Shown here in pieces: positions 1-7,630 of a DNA stretch of 64,000 nt. The notes below the pieces were generated by a model. It was not told the origin of the DNA. It was given only the letters and a program-made list of their open reading frames with translations, and made no database searches. Position 1 is the stretch's first letter. Each line of letters starts with the position of its first letter. The DNA is from Desulfobacter sp. (lineage in GTDB: Bacteria > Desulfobacterota > Desulfobacteria > Desulfobacterales > Desulfobacteraceae): NCBI GenBank assembly GCA_028768525.1, contig CP054837.1:2327001-2391000 (forward strand), in the 5' to 3' direction. A program made the position numbers and the translations under genes.

Positions 1-232
1 TGTTCATGCAGTCAATGATATCTTCTGTGCGCCCCTCATCCGCCGACCAGATCACCAGTTCCGGATCCTCTATCTTCACCAGGCACTCCGGGAAAAAATC
101 ATAAAAATTATCGTCGATTTTCAACACCCGCCGGATATCCTCGGGGAATTCCGGATCCGGGACATGTTCAATCACCTCCCAGTCATCCGGCACAATGAAC
201 TCGGCCTTTATTTCCACCTTAATTTTTTTCAT
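1..232 (-). CDS. Hypothetical acidic protein, C-terminus cut by the window edge
   Basis: The frame is open from an ATG at 232 down to base 1, so only the first 77 codons are visible. The visible protein begins MKKIKVEIKAEF and is rich in Asp, Glu and Pro. No signal peptide, membrane segment or catalytic motif is visible. I do not recognise the family. The upstream ribosome-binding sequence is weak (an AGGCAGG-like run). It diverges from the regulator gene at 370, sharing a 137-bp intergenic region that holds that gene's promoter. Confidence 0.6.
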   Translation of the reverse strand, partial: MKKIKVEIKAEFIVPDDWEVIEHVPDPEFPEDIRRVLKIDDNFYDFFPECLVKIEDPELVIWSADEGRTEDIIDCMN

Positions 233-308
233 GACTTGCCTGCCTGACTTGATTTTTATTTATTTCCCGACTCTACAAAAGATATCCATAATACCACAAT
301 GATAAATT

Positions 309-337
309 TTGACAAAGAAGTGTCCATATATTATAGG
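309..337 (+). promoter_or_regulatory. Sigma-70-type promoter for the regulator/acyl-CoA synthetase operon
   Basis: A perfect -35 TTGACA lies at 309-314, followed by a 17-bp spacer and a TATAGG -10 at 332-337. Predicted transcription would start near 344, about 25 bases before the ATG at 370, which is preceded by GGAGGAG. Confidence 0.65.
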
Positions 338-369
338 ATAAATTTTTTTATAACCAATGGGGAGGAGTT

Positions 370-939
370 ATGCAGACCGGAAAAGTAAACCAGCGGATTT
401 TATCGTTCATGGAAAAACGGGGAATGGATATCCAGGGCCTGGCCGACACCACCGGCCTGGATGCAGAATTTATCAAAACCATGCTGGATGAGGATGTATA
501 TCCCCCGCTGGGTCCATTGATGAAAATCGCCAGGGCTTTGGGCGTCCGCCTGGGCACCTTTCTGGATGACCAGGAATCCAGCGATCCCTATATTGTCCGC
601 CAGGCAGAGCGGGAGGCCGAATTTTCAGTACTGGCCGGCAAAAACAAGGCCACGGCCCTGAATTTCTATGCCCTGGGCAAGGGCAAGACAGACCGGCACA
701 TGGAGCCCTTTTTCGTGGAAATCCTGCCGGAATCGGCCAAGGACAAAACCCTTTCCTCCCATGAAGGGGAAGAGTTTATCGCCGTCATCTCCGGTTCAAT
801 AGAGGTAATCTACGGCAACAAAATCCACATCCTCAACGCCGGGGATTCCGTCTATTACAACTCCATCGTTCCCCACTATGTATCCTGTGCCGGTGAGGAA
901 AAAGCAGAAATCCATGCCGTGATCTATATTCCGGAATAA
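370..939 (+). CDS. HTH (XRE-type) transcriptional regulator with C-terminal cupin domain
   Basis: This 189-residue protein has an N-terminal helix-turn-helix of the XRE/Cro type (about residues 5-65) and a C-terminal cupin_2 barrel (about 105-185, with HEGEEFIAVISG and an AGDSVYYNS turn). Such proteins are usually one-component regulators whose cupin part senses a small ligand. It sits 19 bp upstream of an acyl-CoA synthetase gene, a common pairing in anaerobic fatty- or aromatic-acid degraders, so it probably controls that operon. The ligand cannot be read from sequence. The start at 370 has a strong GGAGGAG site just upstream and a good promoter at 309-337. Confidence 0.85.
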   Translation: MQTGKVNQRILSFMEKRGMDIQGLADTTGLDAEFIKTMLDEDVYPPLGPLMKIARALGVRLGTFLDDQESSDPYIVRQAEREAEFSVLAGKNKATALNFYALGKGKTDRHMEPFFVEILPESAKDKTLSSHEGEEFIAVISGSIEVIYGNKIHILNAGDSVYYNSIVPHYVSCAGEEKAEIHAVIYIPE

Positions 940-958
940 GGGGGCGAAAACAACCAAG

Positions 959-2626
959 ATGGACGAAAAAACATCAGACAAGATCCAGGCATTGCAGGAC
1001 CTGACCCTGGGACAGATCCTGGACCGCACCGTTGAACGATTCCCCGACAACCCGGCCATTGTATACGTGGACCGGGATTTCAGGCTGACTTACAAAGAAT
1101 TTGCCCGGGTGGTGGACGAAACCGCCAAGGGCCTCATGGCACTGGGCGTGAAAAAGGGTGAAAAAGTGGCGGTTTGGGCCACCAACATCCCCTTCTGGGT
1201 CACCCTGCAGTTTGCCACGGCAAAAATCGGGGCGGTGCTGCTCACGGTGAACACCAACTATAAAACAGCGGAACTGGAATACCTGCTCACCCATTCGGAA
1301 ACCGAAAACCTCTTTTTAATCGACGGATTCCAGGACACCGATTACATCAATACCGTCTACGAACTGGTGCCGGAACTGAAAACCTGTCAGCGGGGCCACC
1401 TTAAATCCGAAAAATTTCCCCACCTCAAACGGGTGGCCTTCCTGGGCCCTGAAAAACACCGGGGCATGTACACCATTCCCGAGATCCGGTCGCTGTCCGT
1501 GATGGTCAGCGATGAGGACTATGAGGCCCGCCAGGCATCCCTGGATCCCCACGAGGTGGTCAACATGCAGTACACCTCGGGCACCACGGGCTTTCCCAAG
1601 GGCGTCATGCTCACCCATTATAACATCGGCAACAACGGGTACTGGATCGGGGCCAACCAGAATTTCACGGAAAACGACCGGGTCTGCCTGCCCGTGCCCC
1701 TGTTCCACTGCTTCGGCTGCGTGCTCGGGGTGCTGGCCGCCGTGAACCACGGTACCTGCATGGTGGTCCTGGAAGGCTTCGACCCCCTTCTGATCATGGC
1801 CTCGGTGGAACAGGAAAAGTGCACCGCCCTCTACGGGGTACCCACCATGTTCATCGCCGTGCTGGACCACCCCATGTTCAATAAATTCGACTTTTCCTCC
1901 CTGCGCACCGGGATCATGGCCGGGTCCAACTGCCCGGTCCACGTCATGGAGCAGGTCATCGACAAGATGAACATGACCGACATCACCATCTGCTACGGCC
2001 TCACCGAGGCCTCTCCGGTGATGACCTACACCCGCATCGACGACGATATACGGGTGCGGGTGGAAACCGTGGGCCGGCCCCTGCCCCATATCGAGGTCAA
2101 GGTGGTGAACCCTGAAACCGGCGAAGTGCTGCCCGCCGGCAGCCAGGGCGAGGTCTGCTGCCGGGGCTACAATGTGATGAAGGGCTATTATAACAACCCC
2201 GAGGCCACGGCCGAAGCCATTGACAAGGACGGCTGGCTCCACTCCGGCGACCTGGGCGTCATGGACGGGGCGGGCAACCTCTCCATCACCGGCCGCCACA
2301 AGGATATGATCATCCGGGGCGGGGAAAACATCTATCCCAAGGAAATCGAGGAATTTCTCTACCGCATGGACGAAATCCTGGATGTACAGGTGGCCGCGGT
2401 CCCCAGTAAAAAATACGGGGAGGAAGTCGGCGCCTTTGTCATCCTCAAGGAGGGGGCCGACCTTGAGCCCAGCGATGTCAGCGATTTCTGCCGGGGCAAG
2501 ATCAGCCGGTATAAAATTCCCAGGTACGTCCATTTCCTCAATGAATATCCCATGACCGCCTCGGGCAAGATCCAGAAGTACAAACTCTCTGAAATGTCCG
2601 TTGATATCTGGCCGGACAGAAGGTAG
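959..2626 (+). CDS. AMP-forming acyl-CoA synthetase (fatty-acid/carboxylic-acid:CoA ligase)
   Basis: This 555-residue ANL-superfamily enzyme activates a carboxylic acid with ATP and CoA through an acyl-adenylate. The P-loop YTSGTTGFPKG lies near residue 205, followed by FHCFGC, the YGLTEASP motif near 350 and the hinge region GRHKDMIIRGGENI near 445. The C-terminal catalytic lysine segment TASGKIQKYKL is intact. Length is normal for medium/long-chain acyl-CoA synthetases, and chain specificity cannot be told. It follows the HTH-cupin regulator by 19 bp and precedes an aminotransferase. A close paralogue lies on the other strand at 28730-30415. Confidence 0.88.
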   Translation: MDEKTSDKIQALQDLTLGQILDRTVERFPDNPAIVYVDRDFRLTYKEFARVVDETAKGLMALGVKKGEKVAVWATNIPFWVTLQFATAKIGAVLLTVNTNYKTAELEYLLTHSETENLFLIDGFQDTDYINTVYELVPELKTCQRGHLKSEKFPHLKRVAFLGPEKHRGMYTIPEIRSLSVMVSDEDYEARQASLDPHEVVNMQYTSGTTGFPKGVMLTHYNIGNNGYWIGANQNFTENDRVCLPVPLFHCFGCVLGVLAAVNHGTCMVVLEGFDPLLIMASVEQEKCTALYGVPTMFIAVLDHPMFNKFDFSSLRTGIMAGSNCPVHVMEQVIDKMNMTDITICYGLTEASPVMTYTRIDDDIRVRVETVGRPLPHIEVKVVNPETGEVLPAGSQGEVCCRGYNVMKGYYNNPEATAEAIDKDGWLHSGDLGVMDGAGNLSITGRHKDMIIRGGENIYPKEIEEFLYRMDEILDVQVAAVPSKKYGEEVGAFVILKEGADLEPSDVSDFCRGKISRYKIPRYVHFLNEYPMTASGKIQKYKLSEMSVDIWPDRR

Positions 2627-2633
2627 AATAGGC

Positions 2634-2663
2634 CCCGGCCGGCAGCAATGCCCGCCGGCCGGG
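2634..2663. terminator. GC-rich hairpin between acyl-CoA synthetase and aminotransferase genes
   Basis: Two perfect 10-bp arms (CCCGGCCGGC at 2634-2643 and its complement at 2654-2663) flank a 10-base loop. No real U-run follows, so it is more likely a stability or attenuation element inside the operon than a full terminator. Confidence 0.4.
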
Positions 2664-2691
2664 CACTCTCCCTTTAAATAAGGACGGTATC

Positions 2692-3999
2692 ATGGCATTG
2701 TACTCTGATAGAACCCGCATTATAGGCACGGAAAACGCATTTAAAATCGGCCCCCATATTTCCCGGGTGGAAGCCTCAGGCACCCCAGTGGTCCGACTGA
2801 ACCTGGGCGAACCCGACTTTACCCCGCCGGACTGGGTACTGGACGAGGTGATTTTTCATCTGCGGGCCGGCAATACCAAATACTGCGACCCCATGGGGCT
2901 GGCCTCCCTTCGTCAAGCCATCGCAACCCAGGTCGGCGAGACCCGGGGACTGGATATTTCAGCGGACCAGGTCTGTGTCTTCCCAGGGGGGAAACCCGCC
3001 ATCGCCTTTACCCAGCAGCTCTACTGCAACCCAGGCGATGAAATCATTTACCCCAGCCCGGGCTTCCCCATTTACGAATCCATGGTGGCCTATTTCGGGG
3101 CCGTGCCCGTCCCCCTCCACCTGGAGGAATCGGAAAACTTCACCTTTGGTGCGGATCAGCTGCGGGACCTGATCACCCCCAGGACCAAACTTATAATCCT
3201 CAACTTCCCCTCCAACCCCACCGGAGGGGTGGCGGACAGAAAACTGCTTGAAGAAATCGCAGAAGTGATCCTCTCCAATTGCGGCAGGGATGTGCGGGTA
3301 TACTCCGATGAAATCTACGAAAACATCATCTTTGACGGGGCCGTCCATGCATCCATCGCCTCGGTGCCGGGCATGGAGAAACGCACCCTCATTGCCTCGG
3401 GTTTTTCCAAATCCTTTGCATGGACCGGCGGCCGCATCGGCTATATCGTCACACCCACGGCAGCGGAGGCCCAGGGGTTTAAACAGCTGAACATCAACTA
3501 TTTTTCCTGCATCCCCCCCTACAATCAGGAGGGGGCCAGGGCCGCTATGGAACACCCGGAGAGCCGTGCCTGGATGGAACATATGACCTCGGCCTTTCAA
3601 CGCCGCCGGGACCTGGTGGTAAGCACATTGAACCAGATCCCCGGCATCCGCTGCCAGCTTCCAAAAGGTGCCTTTTACGCCTTCCCTAATATCTCGGAAC
3701 TCTGTGAATCCCTGGGGGTGATCGACGCCTTTGACCGCCTCCCCGAAGAACTGAAACAGCGCACCTCGGTCTCCGGCCTTTTCCAGATGTTCACCCTTTA
3801 TGCCCACGGGGTGGCGGTGCTGGACCGATCATCCTTCGGCAGCATCGGCGCCGAAAACAGACATTTTATCCGCCTCTCCCTGGCTTCGGGCCGGGAGGAA
3901 CTTGAAAAAGGCCTGGCGGGCCTGGCTTCGGCCGGTGCGGACCGGGACGGATTTGCCCGGTTTGCCACCGATACCCAGGCCCTCTCCGAAATCCTATAA
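2692..3999 (+). CDS. PLP-dependent class I/II aminotransferase (AspC-like)
   Basis: This 435-residue fold-type I aminotransferase has the N-terminal NLGEPDFTPP motif, an NFPSNPTGG segment (substrate and cofactor binding) near residue 172, YSDEIYE near 205 and the PLP-lysine region SGFSKSFAWTGGRIGY near 240. These mark the aspartate/aromatic aminotransferase group acting on an amino acid and a 2-oxo acid in the cytoplasm. Substrate is undetermined. It starts 65 bp after the acyl-CoA synthetase, behind AAGGACG, and ends 17 bp before the ThiB-like binding protein, so it is probably co-transcribed with both. Confidence 0.85.
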   Translation: MALYSDRTRIIGTENAFKIGPHISRVEASGTPVVRLNLGEPDFTPPDWVLDEVIFHLRAGNTKYCDPMGLASLRQAIATQVGETRGLDISADQVCVFPGGKPAIAFTQQLYCNPGDEIIYPSPGFPIYESMVAYFGAVPVPLHLEESENFTFGADQLRDLITPRTKLIILNFPSNPTGGVADRKLLEEIAEVILSNCGRDVRVYSDEIYENIIFDGAVHASIASVPGMEKRTLIASGFSKSFAWTGGRIGYIVTPTAAEAQGFKQLNINYFSCIPPYNQEGARAAMEHPESRAWMEHMTSAFQRRRDLVVSTLNQIPGIRCQLPKGAFYAFPNISELCESLGVIDAFDRLPEELKQRTSVSGLFQMFTLYAHGVAVLDRSSFGSIGAENRHFIRLSLASGREELEKGLAGLASAGADRDGFARFATDTQALSEIL

Positions 4000-4016
4000 T
4001 TAATTAAGGAGCATAC

Positions 4017-5051
4017 ATGAAATTAAAATACTTCTGCCTGATTCTCATTTCCCTGGTCTGGATAATATCCCCGGTCCAGGCCGCTGAAAAGCAAATCACC
4101 ATCATGACCCACGACAGTTTCAGCATCAGCAAGCCGGTGCTGGCGGACTTTCAAAAAGCCCTGGGCGCCAGGGTGGTGATCCTTCGGTCCGGGGACGCAG
4201 GCGAGGCGTTGAACAAGGCCATCCTTTCAAAAAACAATCCCCTGGCCGACATATTCTACGGGGTGGACAACACCTTTTTCAGCCGGGCCCTGGACGAAGA
4301 TATATTCATTCCCTACGCCCCAAAAGTGCTGGCGAACCTGGCACCGGAACTCCTGATGGATCCGAAGCACCGGCTGGTGCCCGTGGATTTCGGGGATGTC
4401 TGCCTCAACTACGACATCCAATGGTTCAAGACCCGCAAGATTGAACCGCCCAAAGGCCTTGAAGACCTGGTCAACCCGGTTTACAAAGGACTCACCGTGG
4501 TCCAGAACCCGGCCACCTCCTCACCGGGCCTGGCCTTCCTGCTGGCCACCGTCAGCCGCTTCGGCGAAAAAGGTTACATCGACTATTGGAAACAATTAAA
4601 GACCAATGATCTTCTCATCGTCAACGGGTGGAAGGAAGCCTATTGGGGCCATTTCACCGCTGCCTCCAAGGGGGACCGGCCCATCGTGGTCTCCTATGCC
4701 TCCAGCCCGGCGGCCGAAGTTTTTTATGCGGAGACCAAACCGGATCAGGCCCCCACCGGGGTGGTGATCGATAATGGTTCCGCCTTCAGGCAGGTGGAAT
4801 TTGCCGGTATCCTTAAAAACAGTGCCAGCCAGGATCTGGCCAAAAAGGCCATGGATTTCATCCTCTCCCCCCGGTTCCAGGAAGACATCCCCCTGCAGAT
4901 GTTCGTCTTTCCGTCCAACACCAAAGCGGCTCTGCCCAAAGTATTCACCGACCATGCCCGGATCACCGGCGACCCGGCCCGGCTGGACCCGGAACTCATG
5001 GATAAACACCGGGACCGGTGGATCCGGGAATGGACAGAAGCTTTATTATAG
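4017..5051 (+). CDS. thiB-like: ThiB-family periplasmic binding protein of an ABC importer
   Basis: This 344-residue protein has a signal peptide (residues 1-23, cleavage after PVQA) and the body of a thiamine-type periplasmic binding protein: an ITIMTHDSF start, NPLADIFYGVDNTF, a PVDFGDVCLNYD segment and NPATSSPGLAFLL. ThiB proteins deliver thiamine or its phosphates to ThiP. The next two genes are the matching permease and ATPase, which supports an intact importer. No TPP riboswitch is recognisable nearby, so thiamine as substrate rests only on family resemblance. Related iron- or sulfate-type binding proteins are the main alternative. Confidence 0.78.
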   Translation: MKLKYFCLILISLVWIISPVQAAEKQITIMTHDSFSISKPVLADFQKALGARVVILRSGDAGEALNKAILSKNNPLADIFYGVDNTFFSRALDEDIFIPYAPKVLANLAPELLMDPKHRLVPVDFGDVCLNYDIQWFKTRKIEPPKGLEDLVNPVYKGLTVVQNPATSSPGLAFLLATVSRFGEKGYIDYWKQLKTNDLLIVNGWKEAYWGHFTAASKGDRPIVVSYASSPAAEVFYAETKPDQAPTGVVIDNGSAFRQVEFAGILKNSASQDLAKKAMDFILSPRFQEDIPLQMFVFPSNTKAALPKVFTDHARITGDPARLDPELMDKHRDRWIREWTEALL

Positions 5052-5063
5052 CGAAGCAAGCTT

Positions 5064-6707
5064 GTGAAAAAACAGATTTACACCCATCCCTATTTTCTGG
5101 CCGGCCTTGTGCCGGCCCTGTTTTTCCTGGTCTTTTATTTTTATCCCCTGTCGGGAATTTTCCTTAAAAGCTTTTTCCCCAAAGGGGAGGTGAACCTTCT
5201 CTTCCTGGACCAGGTACTGGGGTCGGCCCGGATGATGAAAATCATCTGGTTCACCTTCTGGCAGGCGGCCCTCTCCACCCTTCTGACCCTGGCCTGTGCC
5301 CTGCCCGCCGCCTTTGCCATGGCCAATTACGAATTCAGGTTTAAAAAGACATTGCGCCTGCTGGCCTCCATCCCCTTTGTGCTGCCGGCGGTGGTGGTGG
5401 CAGCGGCCCTGGAGTCCTGTTTCGGCCGGACCGGATGGATCGGCGAGATCCGCCATCCCCTGGCCCTGATCCTCCTGGCCCATGTTTTTTACAATTTTTC
5501 AGTCATGCTCCGGATCATCACCGGCTATTGGACAAGTCTCCAGGGGGAGATCCGGGAAGCGGCGGCCATGCTGGGGGCCTCCCCGGCCCAGGCCTTTTTC
5601 CATGTAACCCTGCCCCTGCTCAGGCCGGCAATTTGGGCCGGGGCCCTGCTGGTCTTCATCTTTTGTTTTTCCTCCTTCGGCATCATCCTCATCCTGGGAG
5701 GGCCGGGTTACGCCACCATTGAAGCCGAAATTTACCGCCAGGCCGCCCATCTGTTCAACCTGCCCCTGGCCTCCTTTCTCTCTTTGGTGCAGATCGTTTT
5801 CACCTTCGGGCTCATGAGCCTGTACACAAGATTCAGCAAAAGGGCGGCCCAATTCATCCCCAAGGCCGGGGAGATCCGGCTGAAACCGCCGGAACGGCCC
5901 TGGGAAAAATCCCTGGTGGCCGGCACCGCCCTCTTCATTATCATTGTCTGCGTGATGCCCATGGTTTCCCTGGCGGCAAGCTCCCTGGTCCACAACGGAG
6001 ATTTTTCCCTGGCCTATTACCGGGCCATATTTGAAAACACCACGGACTCGGTATTTTACGTGCCGCCCTTCCAGGCGGTTCAATACTCTTTTATCTTTGC
6101 GGCCGGGGCCCTGGCCATTGCCCTGGTGGCCGGGGTATGCGCCGCCCTGTTCATCACCCATGCCGACCGGCATATCAAGAGCCGGCTGGCGGCCTTTTTC
6201 GATCCCCTGTTCATGCTGCCCCTGTCCACATCCGCCGTGACCCTGGGATTCGGCATCATCATCACCCTGGACCATCCGCCCCTGAACCTGAGGACCTCCC
6301 CCTTTCTCATCCCCCTGGTCCACGCCCTGGTGGGATTCCCCTTTGTACTCCGCGCCCTGCTGCCGGCCCTGAGGACCATCCCGGCCCAAATGGGAGAGGC
6401 CGCGGCCATGCTGGGGGCATCTCCCCTGAAGGTATTGCGGCACATCGACCTGCCCCTGATGTCCAGGTCACTGGTGGCCGGGGCGGTATTTGCCTTTACC
6501 ATCAGCCTGGGGGAATTCGGGGCCACCATTTTTGCGGCGCCGCCCACCACCCCCACCATCCCCATTGCCATCTACCGGTTCCTGGGCCAGCCCGGCGCCA
6601 TGAACTACGGCCAGGCCATGGCGGTGTCCACCATTCTCATGGCCGCCACGGCCCTGGGCTTTATCATCATAGAAAACCTGAGACCCGGCAACGCCGAAGG
6701 GATTTAA
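5064..6707 (+). CDS. thiP-like: ThiP-type ABC transporter permease, two fused permease domains
   Basis: This 547-residue inner-membrane protein is built of two homologous permease halves, each with an EAA loop: EAAAMLGASPAQ in the first half and EAAAMLGASPLK in the second. About twelve hydrophobic segments are visible. The fused-dimer layout is that of ThiP and the related ferric-iron permeases. Start is GTG at 5064, 12 bp after the binding-protein stop, with only a weak ribosome-binding sequence, so translation may depend on the upstream gene. The ATPase gene follows after one base. Confidence 0.8.
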   Translation: MKKQIYTHPYFLAGLVPALFFLVFYFYPLSGIFLKSFFPKGEVNLLFLDQVLGSARMMKIIWFTFWQAALSTLLTLACALPAAFAMANYEFRFKKTLRLLASIPFVLPAVVVAAALESCFGRTGWIGEIRHPLALILLAHVFYNFSVMLRIITGYWTSLQGEIREAAAMLGASPAQAFFHVTLPLLRPAIWAGALLVFIFCFSSFGIILILGGPGYATIEAEIYRQAAHLFNLPLASFLSLVQIVFTFGLMSLYTRFSKRAAQFIPKAGEIRLKPPERPWEKSLVAGTALFIIIVCVMPMVSLAASSLVHNGDFSLAYYRAIFENTTDSVFYVPPFQAVQYSFIFAAGALAIALVAGVCAALFITHADRHIKSRLAAFFDPLFMLPLSTSAVTLGFGIIITLDHPPLNLRTSPFLIPLVHALVGFPFVLRALLPALRTIPAQMGEAAAMLGASPLKVLRHIDLPLMSRSLVAGAVFAFTISLGEFGATIFAAPPTTPTIPIAIYRFLGQPGAMNYGQAMAVSTILMAATALGFIIIENLRPGNAEGI

Positions 6708-6708
6708 T

Positions 6709-7422
6709 ATGGAAGACCAACTCGTCATTGAAGATATTCTGGTTACCGAAGAAGACGGCACACCGGTGATGGGCCCCCTGGACCTCAGCCTGCCCCGGGG
6801 AAGCAAACTATCCGTGCTGGGCCCCTCGGGCAGCGGGAAAACCACTTTGCTGAGGCTCATCGCCGGCCTGGTATCCCCGGACCGGGGCCGCATCCGGTTC
6901 AACGGCAGATCCATCATCGGCCTGCCGCCCCATAAGCGGAATTTCGGCCTCATGTTCCAGGAATACGCCCTTTTCCCCCACCTCAACGTGTTTGAAAACA
7001 TCGCCTTCGGCCTTAAAATGAAAAAGGAATCCAGGTCCGCCCAGGACAAACGGGTAAACCAAATGCTGGACCTCACCGGCCTCAAAGGCCTGGAGACCCG
7101 CAGGGTGGACGAACTTTCCGGCGGGGAACGCCAGCGGGTGGCCCTGGCCCGCACCCTGGCCCCGGGGCCTGAACTGCTCATGCTTGACGAACCCTTGAGC
7201 GCCCTGGACCGGGTCCTGAGAAAGCGGCTGCTCTCCCAGCTCACCGATATTCTGTCGGCCCTGAACATCACCACCATCTTCGTCACCCACGACCATGAAG
7301 AGGCCTTTGCCGCAGGCACCCAAATACTCCTGCTCAACGAAGGCAGAATCGTTCAGCAGGGCAGCTCTGAAGACCTATTGCACAGCCCTGCCACCCCCTG
7401 GGTAAAGCAATTCATGGCCTGA
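6709..7422 (+). CDS. thiQ-like: ThiQ-type ABC transporter ATP-binding protein
   Basis: This 237-residue ATPase carries Walker A GPSGSGKTT, Q-loop FQEYALF, signature LSGGERQRVALAR, Walker B LLMLDEPLSALD and the H-loop VTHDHEEA. It energises the permease encoded one base upstream. It is last in the probable operon starting at 370. The putative substrate is thiamine-like by family, though the surrounding acyl-CoA synthetase and aminotransferase leave room for another substrate. Confidence 0.82.
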   Translation: MEDQLVIEDILVTEEDGTPVMGPLDLSLPRGSKLSVLGPSGSGKTTLLRLIAGLVSPDRGRIRFNGRSIIGLPPHKRNFGLMFQEYALFPHLNVFENIAFGLKMKKESRSAQDKRVNQMLDLTGLKGLETRRVDELSGGERQRVALARTLAPGPELLMLDEPLSALDRVLRKRLLSQLTDILSALNITTIFVTHDHEEAFAAGTQILLLNEGRIVQQGSSEDLLHSPATPWVKQFMA

Positions 7423-7439
7423 CAGCAGCCAATATTTTA

Positions 7440-7581
7440 GGCCACCTCTAATAATCGTCTTTTGTTTCGATTTCTTCGTTGCAGGAAAATTTTAATCCTC
7501 GAAATATTCAAGATATTCCTCCGGTTAAAATTTTACTATGCCTTGAACTCAAACCAAAATCCTTAATCATTAGAGATACCC
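7440..7581. repeat. Long imperfect palindrome (MITE- or REP-like element)
   Basis: The 140-bp AT-rich stretch folds on itself almost end to end. The outer arms contain CTCTAAT (7446-7452) and ATTAGAG (7569-7575), then TTTTGTTTCGA-like and TCAAACCAAAA-like blocks. The inner arms share AAAATTTTAA (around 7487 and 7526) and pair again. The arms are imperfect, so this is neither a simple terminator nor a cloning artefact. It lies between convergent genes, where it could end transcription from both sides. Nothing coding is seen in 7423-7630. Confidence 0.6.
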
Positions 7582-7630
7582 TTTATATGTTACCATCTGC
7601 GGTAAGGCCGCCGGCCCCCTCTTAAAACAC

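Noticed and set aside
1316..2533. Reverse-strand open frame of 405 codons inside the first acyl-CoA synthetase
   Set aside because: It is fully antisense to a well-supported enzyme and is His/Gly/Val-rich with no family motif, as expected for a GC-rich shadow frame.
3999..4017. TPP riboswitch expected before the ThiB-type importer
   Set aside because: The 17-bp gap is too small and no THI-box sequence is visible there or before 370.
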